Source: Betaproteobacteria bacterium GR16-43 (GTDB taxonomy: Bacteria > Pseudomonadota > Gammaproteobacteria > Burkholderiales > Usitatibacteraceae). From it: 64,000 nucleotides of DNA. The DNA lies in assembly GCA_001953215.1 (NCBI GenBank), contig CP019169.1, forward strand, positions 3,658,001 to 3,722,000, written 5' to 3'. A program made the position numbers and the translations under genes. Positions within the stretch are counted from its first letter, which is position 1. The number at the start of each line of letters is the position of its first letter. A model generated the notes under the pieces. The model was not told where the DNA came from and did not search any database. It saw only the letters and a program-made list of their open reading frames with translations. Of the stretch, positions 33,109-41,874 are shown in pieces.

Positions 33109-33583
33109 GCCCTTGGAAACGCCGATCCCCGCCGATTTTCCGCCGATCCCCGCCGATAGGGATCGAGCGAGGCTCGACGACATGACGCATCGGATCATTG
33201 GGGCGGCCCAGAGTGTCAGTTCGCGACTGGGCGTGGGCTTTCTGGAAAAGGTCTACGAGAATGCGCTGGCCCTGGAGTTGAAACGGCAGGACCTGACCGT
33301 GCTTTCACAACCCTCGATCGCGGTGACATACGAGGGCGAAGTCGTCGGCGAGTACATCCCGGACCTCATCGTGGCCGGCGAGATCGTCGTGGAAATCAAG
33401 ACCGTCGATTTCCTTTCGCGGGCGCACCGCCTGCAGTGCATCAACTATCTCCGCGCGACGGGCCTGCGAGTTTGTCTGCTCCTCAACTTCGGACAGAAGC
33501 GCCTCGAAGTGCGCCGCCTCGTCATGAGGTTTTGATCGGCGGGGATCGGCGGAAAATCGGCGGGGATCGGCGTTTCCAAGGGC
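33109..33583. mobile_element. 475-bp inverted-repeat element carrying a GxxExxY gene
   Basis: Two perfect 49-base inverted arms (33109-33157 and 33535-33583), each made of GCCGATCCCC / GCCGATTTTCC / GCCGATCCCC / GCCGAT units plus a GCCCTTGGAAAC outer flank; weaker matching continues about 8 bases further out on both sides. One gene fills the interior and its stop codon touches the right arm. No transposase is present, so movement would need an outside enzyme. Placement between a binding-protein gene and the livM stop leaves both intact. The element call is inference from structure; target-site duplication was not found by eye. Confidence 0.65.
33182..33535 (+). CDS. GxxExxY protein (PD-(D/E)XK nuclease-like)
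   Basis: A 117-residue protein with the family motif GFLEKVY (G19, E22, Y25) and a PD-(D/E)XK-like site: D61 in EYIPDLIV and E71/K73 in VVEIKTV, followed by QCINYLRATG. It is the right length for the GxxExxY family (TIGR04256), whose function is unknown but whose fold is that of nucleases. The ATG at 33182 starts the conserved domain; the frame is also open back to 33101, through the left repeat arm, which would add LETPIPADFPPIPAD. It is the only gene inside the inverted-repeat element. Confidence 0.85.
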   Translation: MTHRIIGAAQSVSSRLGVGFLEKVYENALALELKRQDLTVLSQPSIAVTYEGEVVGEYIPDLIVAGEIVVEIKTVDFLSRAHRLQCINYLRATGLRVCLLLNFGQKRLEVRRLVMRF

Positions 33584-33647
33584 ATTCGCACGAATGAACA
33601 TCCCTGCGATGGATCGGCATGGCGCCGATCGCCTGGCGCCCGGATAC

Positions 33648-34772
33648 CTAGCCGCGCTTCTTGTCGCGCGCCCTCTTGTGGTGGCGGAACGCGAACACTT
33701 CGAAGAGGAACTGCCGGAACGTGAGGCGGCGGCGCAGCAGCGCTTCGAGTTCGCCCACGATGCCGCGCCGGAAAGCCAGCACGCAGATCACGAAGACGAT
33801 GCCCTGCGTGATCGTCACCCAGGCGCCGAGGTTGGAGAGGTAGTTCTCCATCGCCATGATCACGAAGGACCCGGCGACCGGGCCGAAGATCGTGCCCATG
33901 CCACCCAGCAGCGTCATCAGGACCACCTCTCCGGACATGCTCCAGTGCACGTCGGTGAGCGAAGCCAGCTGGAAGACGATGGCCTTGGTCGCGCCGGCCA
34001 GGCCCGCGAGCGTGGCCGACAACACGAAGGCGAGCAGCTTGTAGCGCTCCGTCTGGTAGCCGAGCGAGATGGCGCGCGGCTCGTTCTCCTTGATGGCCTT
34101 CAGCACCTGCCCGAACGGCGAATGGACGGTGCGATAGATCAGCAGGAAGCCGAACGTGAACACGGCGAGCACGAAGTAGTACATCGCCGTGTTGTTGGTG
34201 AGGTCGATCATCCCCAGGAGCTTGCCCCGGGGCACGGACTGGATCCCGTCCTCGCCGCCCGTGAACGGCGCCTGCAGGCAGTAGAAGAAGATCATCTGCG
34301 CCAGGGCCAGCGTGATCATCGCGAAGTAGATGCCCTGGCGGCGGATGGCGAGCAGCCCCACGAGGAGGCCCAGCACCCCGGTCGCGGCGGTGGAGACCAG
34401 GATGGCGAGCTCCGTCGAGAACGGCGGCAGGTGCACCGAGAGGGGAATGCTGACCTTGAAGAGCGTGACCTGGTCGAACTGCAGGCCGACCTTCGCGAGG
34501 TGCGCGGAAAAATAACCCGCCATGCCGAGGAACATCGCGTGCCCGAACGAAAGCAGCCCGCCGTAGCCGAGAAGCAGGTTGAAGGCGCACGCGAAGAGGC
34601 CGAAGCACAGCACCTTCATCAGGAACACGAGGTAGATCAGGTCGCGCCCGGCCGCCTGGTTCACGAAGGGCACCGCGATGAAGAACACCATCATCGCGAG
34701 GAAGCCGTAGCGGAAGAACTTCGCGTCGAACGCGACGTCGCGCTGGTCCAGGCCCGGGGTCTCGTTGGCCAT
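33648..34772 (-). CDS. livM: Branched-chain amino acid ABC transporter permease LivM
   Basis: A 374-residue inner-membrane permease with eight to ten spans. It has the LivM signatures GYGGLLSFGHAMFLGMAGY near 70, and LIYRTVHSPFGQVLKAIKENEPRAISLG, the EAA-type coupling loop. The tail is basic (FRHHKRARDKKRG). Its start is one base after the livH stop. The last gene of the operon livG-livF-livK-livH-livM, ending 65 bases from the GxxExxY element. Confidence 0.93.
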   Translation of the reverse strand: MANETPGLDQRDVAFDAKFFRYGFLAMMVFFIAVPFVNQAAGRDLIYLVFLMKVLCFGLFACAFNLLLGYGGLLSFGHAMFLGMAGYFSAHLAKVGLQFDQVTLFKVSIPLSVHLPPFSTELAILVSTAATGVLGLLVGLLAIRRQGIYFAMITLALAQMIFFYCLQAPFTGGEDGIQSVPRGKLLGMIDLTNNTAMYYFVLAVFTFGFLLIYRTVHSPFGQVLKAIKENEPRAISLGYQTERYKLLAFVLSATLAGLAGATKAIVFQLASLTDVHWSMSGEVVLMTLLGGMGTIFGPVAGSFVIMAMENYLSNLGAWVTITQGIVFVICVLAFRRGIVGELEALLRRRLTFRQFLFEVFAFRHHKRARDKKRG

Positions 34773-34773
34773 G

Positions 34774-35658
34774 TCAGCGCTGCCCGAAGAGCCCTTGCGG
34801 GCGGATCATGAGGACGATGGCCATGATCACGAAGATCACGGTATTGGAGGCCTCGGGGTAGAACACCTTCGTGAGGCCCTCGATGATGCCCAGGCCGAAG
34901 CCGGTGATGACCGCGCCGAGGATGGAGCCCATGCCGCCGATCACGACGACCGCGAACACCACGATGATGAGCGACGAGCCCATCTGCGGGCTCACCTGGT
35001 AGATCGGCGCCGCGAACACGCCCGCGAGCGCCGCGAGGGCGACGCCGAAGCCGTAGGTGAGCGTGATCATGCGCGGGACGTTCACGCCGAAGGCCTCGAC
35101 CATCTTCGGGTTCTCGGTGGCCGCGCGCAGGTAGGCGCCCAGCTTGGTCTTCTCGATCAGCAGCCACGTGCCGATGCACACGACGAGCGAAGCGCCGATC
35201 ACCCAGCCCCGGTAGTTGGGCAGGAACATGAAGCCCAGGTTGTGGCCGCCTTCGAGCTGCGAGGGCATCGAGTACGGCAGGCCCGCGGAGCCGAACTCGT
35301 TGCGGAAGATGCCTTCGATGATGAGGGCGAGTCCGAACGTGAGCAGCAGGCCGTAGAGGTGGTCCAGCTTGTAGAGCTTCGAGAGCATGAAGCGCTCGAT
35401 GACCACGCCGGTGGCCCCGACGAGGATCGGCACCACGAAGAGCGCCCACCAGTAGTTGAGCCCCAGCTTGTTCAGCAGGAAGTACGCGCCGAACGCCCCC
35501 ATCATGTACTGGGCGCCGTGCGTGAAGTTGATGATGTTGAGGAGCCCGAAGATCACCGCGAGCCCCAGCGAAAGGAGGGCGTAGAACGACCCGTTGATCA
35601 GACCGATCAGCAACTGCCCCATGAATGCATTGATGGGGATCCCGAAGATCTGGTCCAT
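34774..35658 (-). CDS. livH: Branched-chain amino acid ABC transporter permease LivH
   Basis: A 294-residue permease with about eight spans. LivH features: LLIGLINGSFYALLSLGLAVIFGLLNIINFTHGA-type N-terminus (in parts ALLSLGLAVIFG and NFTHGAQYMMG) and the coupling helix GAYLRAATENPKMVEAFGVN. It pairs with LivM to form the channel. Preceded by livK at a 25-base gap. Confidence 0.94.
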   Translation of the reverse strand: MDQIFGIPINAFMGQLLIGLINGSFYALLSLGLAVIFGLLNIINFTHGAQYMMGAFGAYFLLNKLGLNYWWALFVVPILVGATGVVIERFMLSKLYKLDHLYGLLLTFGLALIIEGIFRNEFGSAGLPYSMPSQLEGGHNLGFMFLPNYRGWVIGASLVVCIGTWLLIEKTKLGAYLRAATENPKMVEAFGVNVPRMITLTYGFGVALAALAGVFAAPIYQVSPQMGSSLIIVVFAVVVIGGMGSILGAVITGFGLGIIEGLTKVFYPEASNTVIFVIMAIVLMIRPQGLFGQR

Positions 35659-35683
35659 GGTCGCTCTACGCCGTTTGCTTCGA

Positions 35684-36925
35684 CTACTTCACGAGCTCGC
35701 AGCCGCCGTCCTTGAGGGGACGGAACGCCTGGTCGGCCGGGATCGTGGCCTTCAGCTTGTAGTAGTCGTACGGGCCCTTCGATTCCGACGGCTTCTTCAC
35801 CTCGAAGAGGTACGCCGGGTGGATCTTGCGGCCGTCAGCGCGGATCGTGCCCTTGCCGAAGAGCGGATCGTCCGTCGGCGTCTTCTTCATCTGCGCCACG
35901 ACGTCGGTGCCGTCGTCGCTCTTCAGCGCGGCCACCGCCTTCAGGTAGTGCAGCGTGCCCGCGTAGACGCCGGCGTGGACCATCGTCGGATACTTCCCGC
36001 CGTTGGCCGCCGCGAAGCGCTTCGTGAACGCGCGCGAGGCGTCGTTCTGGTCCCAGTAGAACGTCTCGGTGAAGATCAGGCCCTGCGCCTTTTCCAGGCC
36101 CAGTGCATGCACGTCCGTGAGGAACACGAGCAGGCCCGCAAGGTTCTGGCCGCCCTTCACAATGCCGAACTCGGCCGCCTGCTTGATCGAGTTGGACGTA
36201 TCGCCGCCGGCATTCGCGAGGCCGACGATCTTGGCCTTCGACGACTGCGCCTGCAGCAGGAACGACGAGAAGTCCTGCGTGTTGAGCGGATGGCGAACCT
36301 TGCCCAGCACCTTGCCGCCGTTCTTCAGCACCACGGCCTCGGTGTCGCGCTCGAGCGCGTGCCCGAACGCGTAGTCCGCGGTCAGGAAGAACCACGTGTC
36401 GCCGCCGTTCTTCACAATCGCGCTGCCCGTGCCGTTGGCGAGCATCCAGGTGTCGTAGGTCCAGTGGATCGTGTTCGGGGAGCACTTGGCGCCCGTCAGG
36501 TCCGAGCTCGCGGCCCCGGAGTTGATGAAGACCTTCTTCTTGTCGCGCACCACCTGGTTCACCGCCAGGGCCACGCCGGAGTTCGGCGTGTCGATGATCA
36601 TGTCCACGCCTTCGGAGTCGATCCACTTGCTCGCGATCTGGCTGCCGACGTCGGGCTTGTTCTGGTGGTCGGCGAAGATCACCTCGACCTTGAGGCCGTT
36701 CTTGGCGGCGTTGAAGTCGGCGATCGCCATCTTCACGGCGAGGACGGAACCTTGTCCGCCAAGGTCCGCATAGAGGCTGGACTGGTCATTCAGCACGCCG
36801 ATCTTCACGACGCCGCCGGAAATCTTGTCCTCTTCCTTCTTCTCGTCCTTCTTCGCTTGCGCGAACGCGCTGCCCGCAACGGCCATTGCCGCGGCCAGGG
36901 CCAGGGTCTTCATTTGCCATTTCAT
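35684..36925 (-). CDS. livK: Branched-chain amino acid/amide ABC transporter binding protein
   Basis: A 413-residue periplasmic binding protein with a signal peptide ending AGSAFAQ and a lysine/glutamate-rich spacer (KKDEKKEEDK) before the domain start GGVVKIGVLNDQSSLYADLGG. The family motif IIDTPNSGVALAVNQVV and the FLTADYAFGHALERD region mark it as the Peripla_BP_6 type; members of this subgroup often bind amides, urea or aromatic acids and not only leucine. It is inside the operon between livF and livH, the natural receptor of this transporter. Confidence 0.9.
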   Translation of the reverse strand: MKWQMKTLALAAAMAVAGSAFAQAKKDEKKEEDKISGGVVKIGVLNDQSSLYADLGGQGSVLAVKMAIADFNAAKNGLKVEVIFADHQNKPDVGSQIASKWIDSEGVDMIIDTPNSGVALAVNQVVRDKKKVFINSGAASSDLTGAKCSPNTIHWTYDTWMLANGTGSAIVKNGGDTWFFLTADYAFGHALERDTEAVVLKNGGKVLGKVRHPLNTQDFSSFLLQAQSSKAKIVGLANAGGDTSNSIKQAAEFGIVKGGQNLAGLLVFLTDVHALGLEKAQGLIFTETFYWDQNDASRAFTKRFAAANGGKYPTMVHAGVYAGTLHYLKAVAALKSDDGTDVVAQMKKTPTDDPLFGKGTIRADGRKIHPAYLFEVKKPSESKGPYDYYKLKATIPADQAFRPLKDGGCELVK

Positions 36926-36952
36926 GTGCGTCTCCTCGTTGTAGTAGTGACT

Positions 36953-37660
36953 TCAAACACCCAGGTATTCGTGCAGCATTGCGGTCTTCGATGGGAGCTC
37001 CGCGGCTGCGAAGGACTCGGCGATTCTCCCATGCTCCATCACGTAGTGCCGGTCGGCCAGCGGCGCGGCAAACCGGAAATTCTGCTCGACCAGCACGATG
37101 GTGAAGCCACGCTCCTTCAGCTTCACGATCACGCGGCCGATGGCCTGCACGATCACGGGGGCCAGGCCCTCGGTGATCTCGTCCAGCAGCAGGAGATGGG
37201 CGCCGGTGCGGAGGATGCGCGCCATCGCGAGCATCTGCTGCTCGCCGCCGGAGAGCTTCGTGCCCTGCGCGGTGTTGCGACGCTCGCGCAGGTTGGGGAA
37301 CATCTCGTAGATCTCGTCGATCGACATGCCGCCCTCGCCCACCTTCGGCGGCAGCACGAGGTTTTCCTCGACCGAGAGGCTGGAGAAGATGGCGCGCTCC
37401 TCGGGGCAATAGCCGATCCCCAGGTGCGCGATCTTGTGCGTGGCCATGCCGATCGTCTCGACGTCGTTCACGACGATGGAGCCGGTGCGCCGGCCCACGA
37501 GGCCCATGATCGAACGCAGCGTCGAGGTGCGGCCTGCGCCGTTTCGCCCGAGCAGCGTCACCACTTCGCCCTTGCGAACCGCGAAGTCCACGCCGTGCAG
37601 CACATGCGATTCGCCATACCAGGCCTGCAGTCCCGAGACGTTGAGAACAACTTCACTCAC
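36953..37660 (-). CDS. livF: Branched-chain amino acid ABC transporter ATPase LivF
   Basis: A 235-residue ATPase with signature LSGGEQQM, Walker B LLLLDEIT, H-loop region and the LivF C-terminal LGV. The P-loop reads GRNGAGRTST: the invariant Walker A lysine is replaced by arginine (codon 37529-37531). The start is GTG overlapping the livG stop (GTGA). With LivG it drives uptake. Arginine in this place may reduce or remove hydrolysis at one of the two sites. Confidence 0.93.
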   Translation of the reverse strand: MSEVVLNVSGLQAWYGESHVLHGVDFAVRKGEVVTLLGRNGAGRTSTLRSIMGLVGRRTGSIVVNDVETIGMATHKIAHLGIGYCPEERAIFSSLSVEENLVLPPKVGEGGMSIDEIYEMFPNLRERRNTAQGTKLSGGEQQMLAMARILRTGAHLLLLDEITEGLAPVIVQAIGRVIVKLKERGFTIVLVEQNFRFAAPLADRHYVMEHGRIAESFAAAELPSKTAMLHEYLGV

Positions 37661-38451
37661 GCGGGGCCTCCCGCTCCATCAGAACTCCCCATGTATGCCT
37701 CGATCACCTGCGGGTTCTTCGAGACTTCCGCGTACGGCCCTTCGGCCAGGACCGAGCCGCGCTGCAGCACCGTGATCGTGTCGCAGATGCCCGAGACCAC
37801 GCTCATGTTGTGCTCGACCATCAGCACCGTGCGGCCCTTCGCGACTTCCTGGATGAGGTCCCGCACGCGGTCGACGTCCTCGTGGCCCATGCCGGCTGTG
37901 GGTTCGTCGAGCAGCATCATCTCCGGGTCCATCGCGAGCGTGGTCGCGATCTCGAGCGTGCGCTTGCGGCCATAGGCGAGCGCGCCGGCGTGCGTCTGCG
38001 CGAAATCGCGCAGACCCACGCGGTCGAGGATGGCCAGCGCCGCGTCGTTCATCGCGTCCAACTTCTTCTCCGATTGCCAGAACGCGAAGTTGCTGCCCGC
38101 GCGCTTGCGCTGGAGCGCCACGCGCACGTTCTCGAGCACGGAGAGGTTCGGGAACACCGCGGAGATCTGGAACGAGCGGATCACGCCGCGGCGCGCGACG
38201 TCGGCCGGCTGGTCGCGCGTGATGTCTTCGCCCTTGAAATGGATGGTGCCGCGGGAGGGTGGCAGGAATTTGGTGAGGAGATTGAAGACGGTCGTCTTCC
38301 CGGCCCCGTTAGGCCCGATGAGCGCGTGGATCGTGCCGCGCTTCACACGGAGATCCACGTGGTCGACGGCGACGAAACCCTTGAACTCCTTGGTGAGCCC
38401 GCGGGTCTCGAGGATGATTTCTTCGGTCAATTTCTGGAAAGCCGGACGCAC
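37657..38451 (-). CDS. livG: Branched-chain amino acid ABC transporter ATPase LivG
   Basis: A 264-residue ATPase with an intact P-loop GPNGAGKTT, LivG-specific insert (RSFQISAVFPNLSVLENVRVAL), LAYGRKRTLEIATTLA in place of the usual signature, Walker B MLLDEPTAGMGHED and the switch histidine in VLMVEHNM. First gene of the liv operon. The start used is GTG 38451; a TTG nine codons later is an alternative because neither has a clear ribosome binding site. Confidence 0.92.
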   Translation of the reverse strand: MRPAFQKLTEEIILETRGLTKEFKGFVAVDHVDLRVKRGTIHALIGPNGAGKTTVFNLLTKFLPPSRGTIHFKGEDITRDQPADVARRGVIRSFQISAVFPNLSVLENVRVALQRKRAGSNFAFWQSEKKLDAMNDAALAILDRVGLRDFAQTHAGALAYGRKRTLEIATTLAMDPEMMLLDEPTAGMGHEDVDRVRDLIQEVAKGRTVLMVEHNMSVVSGICDTITVLQRGSVLAEGPYAEVSKNPQVIEAYMGSSDGAGGPA

Positions 38452-38539
38452 CAGGGTGCGGACTCGGCAATGTAACCCGGCCCCTCGCGCCGTCGCAAGG
38501 AAAGCGCCTTACATTCCGGTGCCCGGGTCCCGATTCGGC

Positions 38540-38567
38540 ACGGGTGTCCGGGGTTCCGGACACCCGT
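38540..38567. terminator. Strong hairpin after the Ig-like-repeat gene
   Basis: Perfect 12-base arms (ACGGGTGTCCGG and CCGGACACCCGT) with a GGTT loop, 13 bases after the stop of the gene ending at 38580. It is the best terminator candidate for the surface operon and insulates it from livG. There is no T-run on the minus strand; TTT follows on the plus strand. Confidence 0.55.
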
Positions 38568-38579
38568 TTCGCGAACGCG

Positions 38580-41500
38580 CTACGGAGGACAGCCGCCGAC
38601 GCCGGTTCGCGTGCCCGAGAGGGAAAGCGCGCGGCACCCGGACCCGCCCAGCTGGACCGAGGCCGTCGGGTTGCCGGGATCGTTGCTCGGAATGGCGAGC
38701 GTCCCCACCGTGCGGCCGCTCCCGCCCGCCCGGAAGTTCAGCTCGATCGTGCATTGTCCTCCGGGCGGCAGGTCCCCGCACTGCGTCGCGAGGGCAAAGC
38801 CCGGGGACACCTGCACCGTGCCGATGGTGAGCCGTGCGGTGCCGGCGTTGCGAACCACGACGGTCTGCGGCGGCGTGACGCTGCCCACGCTGCGCGTCCC
38901 GAAGTCCACCGTCGTGGGCGACACCGAAATCTTCGGCAGCGGGATGGGCAAGCCGATGCCGTTCAGCGCGACCTCGAGGATGCCCTGCGCGTTCGCGTCA
39001 TGCTGGATCAGGAGCGTTCCCGCCTGGTTCCCGATCACGGTCGCGCGGTAGATCACGAAGACCGTGCACGACAGGCCGGGCTCGAGCGACACCGGACAAT
39101 TGTGGGTCGACGTGAACGGGCCACCGACAATGCCGAGGCCGTACAGCGTGAGCGCCGCCGTCCCCGTGTTGGTGACCGTGAGCGGCGCGGGTTCGCTCGC
39201 GCGGCCGATCACGCCCGAAATCGTGAGCGAGGTCGACGACACGCCGATGTCGGGCGAGGCCACGGGGCGCGAGAGACCGACCAGGTTGATCGTCGTAGGC
39301 GAGCCCGTCCCGCCCGTGAAGTTCACGGCCAGCGTTCCCGTCTGCGTCCCGAGCGTCGTCGGAGCCCACCACACGGCGATGTAGCACTGGCTGCCGATGT
39401 TGAACGGCGAGGCCGAGAAGCATTGCGGCATCGCGGGCGCGGCCTTCGGACGCGCCGGCTCGATGAAGCGGCCCTTCTCCGCGGCCAGCCCCGGCATCGA
39501 GACGGACGGATCGTAGAGGTAGAACTGGCCGGGGCCGCTGATGTTGAAGCCCGCGAAGTACAGACCGGTCTGGATGCCCGTGTTCGTGAGGATCACGAAC
39601 TGCGGCGCCGGGAACGTGCCGACGACCGCCGAGCCGAAGCTGAGCGTCGCCACCGACGGCGTGATGCTGGGCGGCGGCATGCCGGTGCCGGAGAGCGGGA
39701 TGCTGTCCGGACCGCTCGGAGAATCCGACGTGACGACGATGGACTCGTTCACCGGACCGATCACCGTCGGATGGAAGGTCGCCGTGATCGTGCAGCAGGT
39801 ACCGGGCGCCATCGCCGCGGGGCAGTCGTTGGTCGTGGTGAATTCGCCCGTGGCCGCGATCCCGAGGATGTTCAGGGTCGCGGCGCCGGTGTTCGCGAAC
39901 GAAATCGAACGCGGCGCGCTCGTGGTCGGGATCAGGACGTTGCCGAACGCGAGGTTCTCCGGGAAGTAGTCGACCGAAGGCTGCGGGGCGCCGGTCGACT
40001 CGCCGACGAGGTCGACGGTGACGGTGCCCGAGTCCGGGGCCGTGTCGCTGAAGATGCTCAGCGTGCCGGTATCGGGCTGGACCGGACCCGCGGTGTACGT
40101 CACCGTGATCGCGCAGGCCGCCATCGGCGCCAGGGGCGTGAGGCAGGTGTTGGTGACCAGGTTGAACGGCGGCGTCACGCTCACCGTGCCGACGGTGAGC
40201 GTCGCCGTGCCGATGTTCGACACGTTCACCACCTGGGAAGCGCTGGTCGTGCCGCTCAGCTGGGAGCCAAAATCGATCAGGGACTGGTCGAGCGAGATCC
40301 GCGGGCCGGGTTGGAAGCCGGTGCCCTGCACGTCCATCTGGTAGTCGCCATCCGAGTTGTAGTCGTAGACATCGAGCGTGCCGTAGCTGGTGCTCGTGTC
40401 GGTGGGCTGGTACGTGATGCCCACCGTGCAGCTGCTGCCGCCCGGCAGGATCGCCGTGCACGTCGTGGGGCACGCCGTCCCCAGCGAGAACGGCGGGGGC
40501 AGCGCGTAGTTGCGGTAGTCCAGGTTGGTCTGCGGCGCGGACGGCGCGTCGTTGTTCGTGATCGTCACCGTGACGCACACCGTGGAGCCCACGTTGACCG
40601 GGCCGAAGTCATGGAGGCTCGGCGAGAACGTGATGTTCGGCGTGACGTTGCGCGAATAGCCCGCGGCGTAGGTGGTGTTCGGGCTCGTGGTGGAATCGCT
40701 CGTGACGACGAGCGAGTCCTGGTAGTAATCCGGGGTCATCGGCGCGGTGAACTGCACGTCGATGTGGCAGGTGCCGTTGGAAGGGACCGGCGTCCCGACG
40801 CAAGTGTTGGCGAGGATCGCGAATGCCCCACCCGATGTAGGCAGACCGGAGAACGCCAACGAGGAGATGTTGAGCGGCAGCGCACCGACGTTCTTCACGT
40901 CGATGCCCGTGGAGGTCACGGAGCCGGCGATGTTGTAGCCGAAGTCCGCCCCACCCGGAATGAACGTGATGTCGGACGCACCAGCCGTGAGCCCGGTGCC
41001 CGTGAGCGAGACCTGCGTGGGCGTTCCCGGCGCGTTGTGGTTGAAGTACAGCGTGGCGAACTGCGCCCCGGTCGACTCCGGCGTCATCGTGACGCCGACG
41101 GCGCAGCTCGCGCCGGCGGCGAGGCTGGCCGGGCACGCGTTGCTGGAGACCGCGAACGCCGTCGAGGACGTCGTGATCGCGCCGATCGTCATCGGCGCGC
41201 CGCCCGTGTTGGTCACGGTGAACGTGACCGGCGGGAACGAAGTCGTACCGACCGGCAGCGTTCCGAAACCGACCGACCCGGAGGGCGAAACCGAGAACGC
41301 CGGCTGCGGCGCGGATGGACCCACGGTGCCGAACGCGGGAACGGCATGCGGGCTGCCGGGCGCGTCGGAGTAGACCTGGACGCTTCCGGTCACGCCACCG
41401 GCGGGGCCCGATGCGCAGAACGTCACCGTGCCGCCGCAGCTCGCGCCGGGGGCCAGCGAAATGTCCTCGCAGGAAGTGCTGGTGCTGAACGGCGAAGGAT

Positions 41501-41789
41501 CCCCGGGCGGCGTCGTGAACAGGCCCGAGATCGAGACCGGCGCGGTGCCGGGATTCGAGACCGTGATGGCCTGCGGCGTGGCGCACGTGCCGGGCGCGGT
41601 GGTGGGAAAGGTGAAGCTCGGCGGCGAGATCGAGATCGCGGATGCGGGCACGATGCACGAGCCGGCCTTCGGCTTCGGCAGCGCGAGCAGCTTGGCGATC
41701 GTGCTTTTCTGGGGCGCGTATTGCGCGGCCGCGAACGCGGGCAACGCCAGGAATGCGGCGAACGCCGCAACGCGGAAGATGATCCTCAT
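38580..41789 (-). CDS. Large exported protein of choice-of-anchor D / ASH-type Ig-like repeats
   Basis: A 1069-residue secreted protein: signal peptide (MRIIFRVAAFAAFLALPAFA) then about eight to nine Ig-like repeats, each with the pattern FG..VG, a VTVTNTG strand and a cysteine pair ending in ASCAVGVTF-like sequences (for example GSVGFGTLPVGTTSFP, TFTVTNTGGAPMTIG, ASCAVGVTMTP). This is the choice-of-anchor D / ASPM-SPD-2-Hydin fold. It has no C-terminal sorting signal. The AGGAGG start site sits right after a small hairpin. Last gene of the surface operon, 85 bases after the FecR-domain gene; a structural or adhesive surface role is inferred. Confidence 0.8.
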   Translation of the reverse strand: MRIIFRVAAFAAFLALPAFAAAQYAPQKSTIAKLLALPKPKAGSCIVPASAISISPPSFTFPTTAPGTCATPQAITVSNPGTAPVSISGLFTTPPGDPSPFSTSTSCEDISLAPGASCGGTVTFCASGPAGGVTGSVQVYSDAPGSPHAVPAFGTVGPSAPQPAFSVSPSGSVGFGTLPVGTTSFPPVTFTVTNTGGAPMTIGAITTSSTAFAVSSNACPASLAAGASCAVGVTMTPESTGAQFATLYFNHNAPGTPTQVSLTGTGLTAGASDITFIPGGADFGYNIAGSVTSTGIDVKNVGALPLNISSLAFSGLPTSGGAFAILANTCVGTPVPSNGTCHIDVQFTAPMTPDYYQDSLVVTSDSTTSPNTTYAAGYSRNVTPNITFSPSLHDFGPVNVGSTVCVTVTITNNDAPSAPQTNLDYRNYALPPPFSLGTACPTTCTAILPGGSSCTVGITYQPTDTSTSYGTLDVYDYNSDGDYQMDVQGTGFQPGPRISLDQSLIDFGSQLSGTTSASQVVNVSNIGTATLTVGTVSVTPPFNLVTNTCLTPLAPMAACAITVTYTAGPVQPDTGTLSIFSDTAPDSGTVTVDLVGESTGAPQPSVDYFPENLAFGNVLIPTTSAPRSISFANTGAATLNILGIAATGEFTTTNDCPAAMAPGTCCTITATFHPTVIGPVNESIVVTSDSPSGPDSIPLSGTGMPPPSITPSVATLSFGSAVVGTFPAPQFVILTNTGIQTGLYFAGFNISGPGQFYLYDPSVSMPGLAAEKGRFIEPARPKAAPAMPQCFSASPFNIGSQCYIAVWWAPTTLGTQTGTLAVNFTGGTGSPTTINLVGLSRPVASPDIGVSSTSLTISGVIGRASEPAPLTVTNTGTAALTLYGLGIVGGPFTSTHNCPVSLEPGLSCTVFVIYRATVIGNQAGTLLIQHDANAQGILEVALNGIGLPIPLPKISVSPTTVDFGTRSVGSVTPPQTVVVRNAGTARLTIGTVQVSPGFALATQCGDLPPGGQCTIELNFRAGGSGRTVGTLAIPSNDPGNPTASVQLGGSGCRALSLSGTRTGVGGCPP

Positions 41790-41803
41790 GCCAAAAAACC
41801 TCC

Positions 41804-41821
41804 TGCACCCGCGAGGGTGCA
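41804..41821 (-). promoter_or_regulatory. Stem-loop abutting the ribosome binding site
   Basis: Seven-base perfect stem TGCACCC/GGGTGCA with a four-base loop in the 85-base gap of the operon. On the minus strand it is followed by GGAGG, six T and the ATG, so it could act as an attenuator (hairpin plus T-run) or pause the transcript ahead of the Ig-like-repeat gene. Confidence 0.4.
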
Positions 41822-41874
41822 ATGCGCCAGGACTGCGGGCCGTCTAGTGCGGCTAGAAACCTACGACGAGGACC

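Noticed and set aside
33109-33583. Insertion sequence
   Set aside because: No transposase; the single gene is a GxxExxY protein and no target duplication was visible. Kept as an inverted-repeat element instead.
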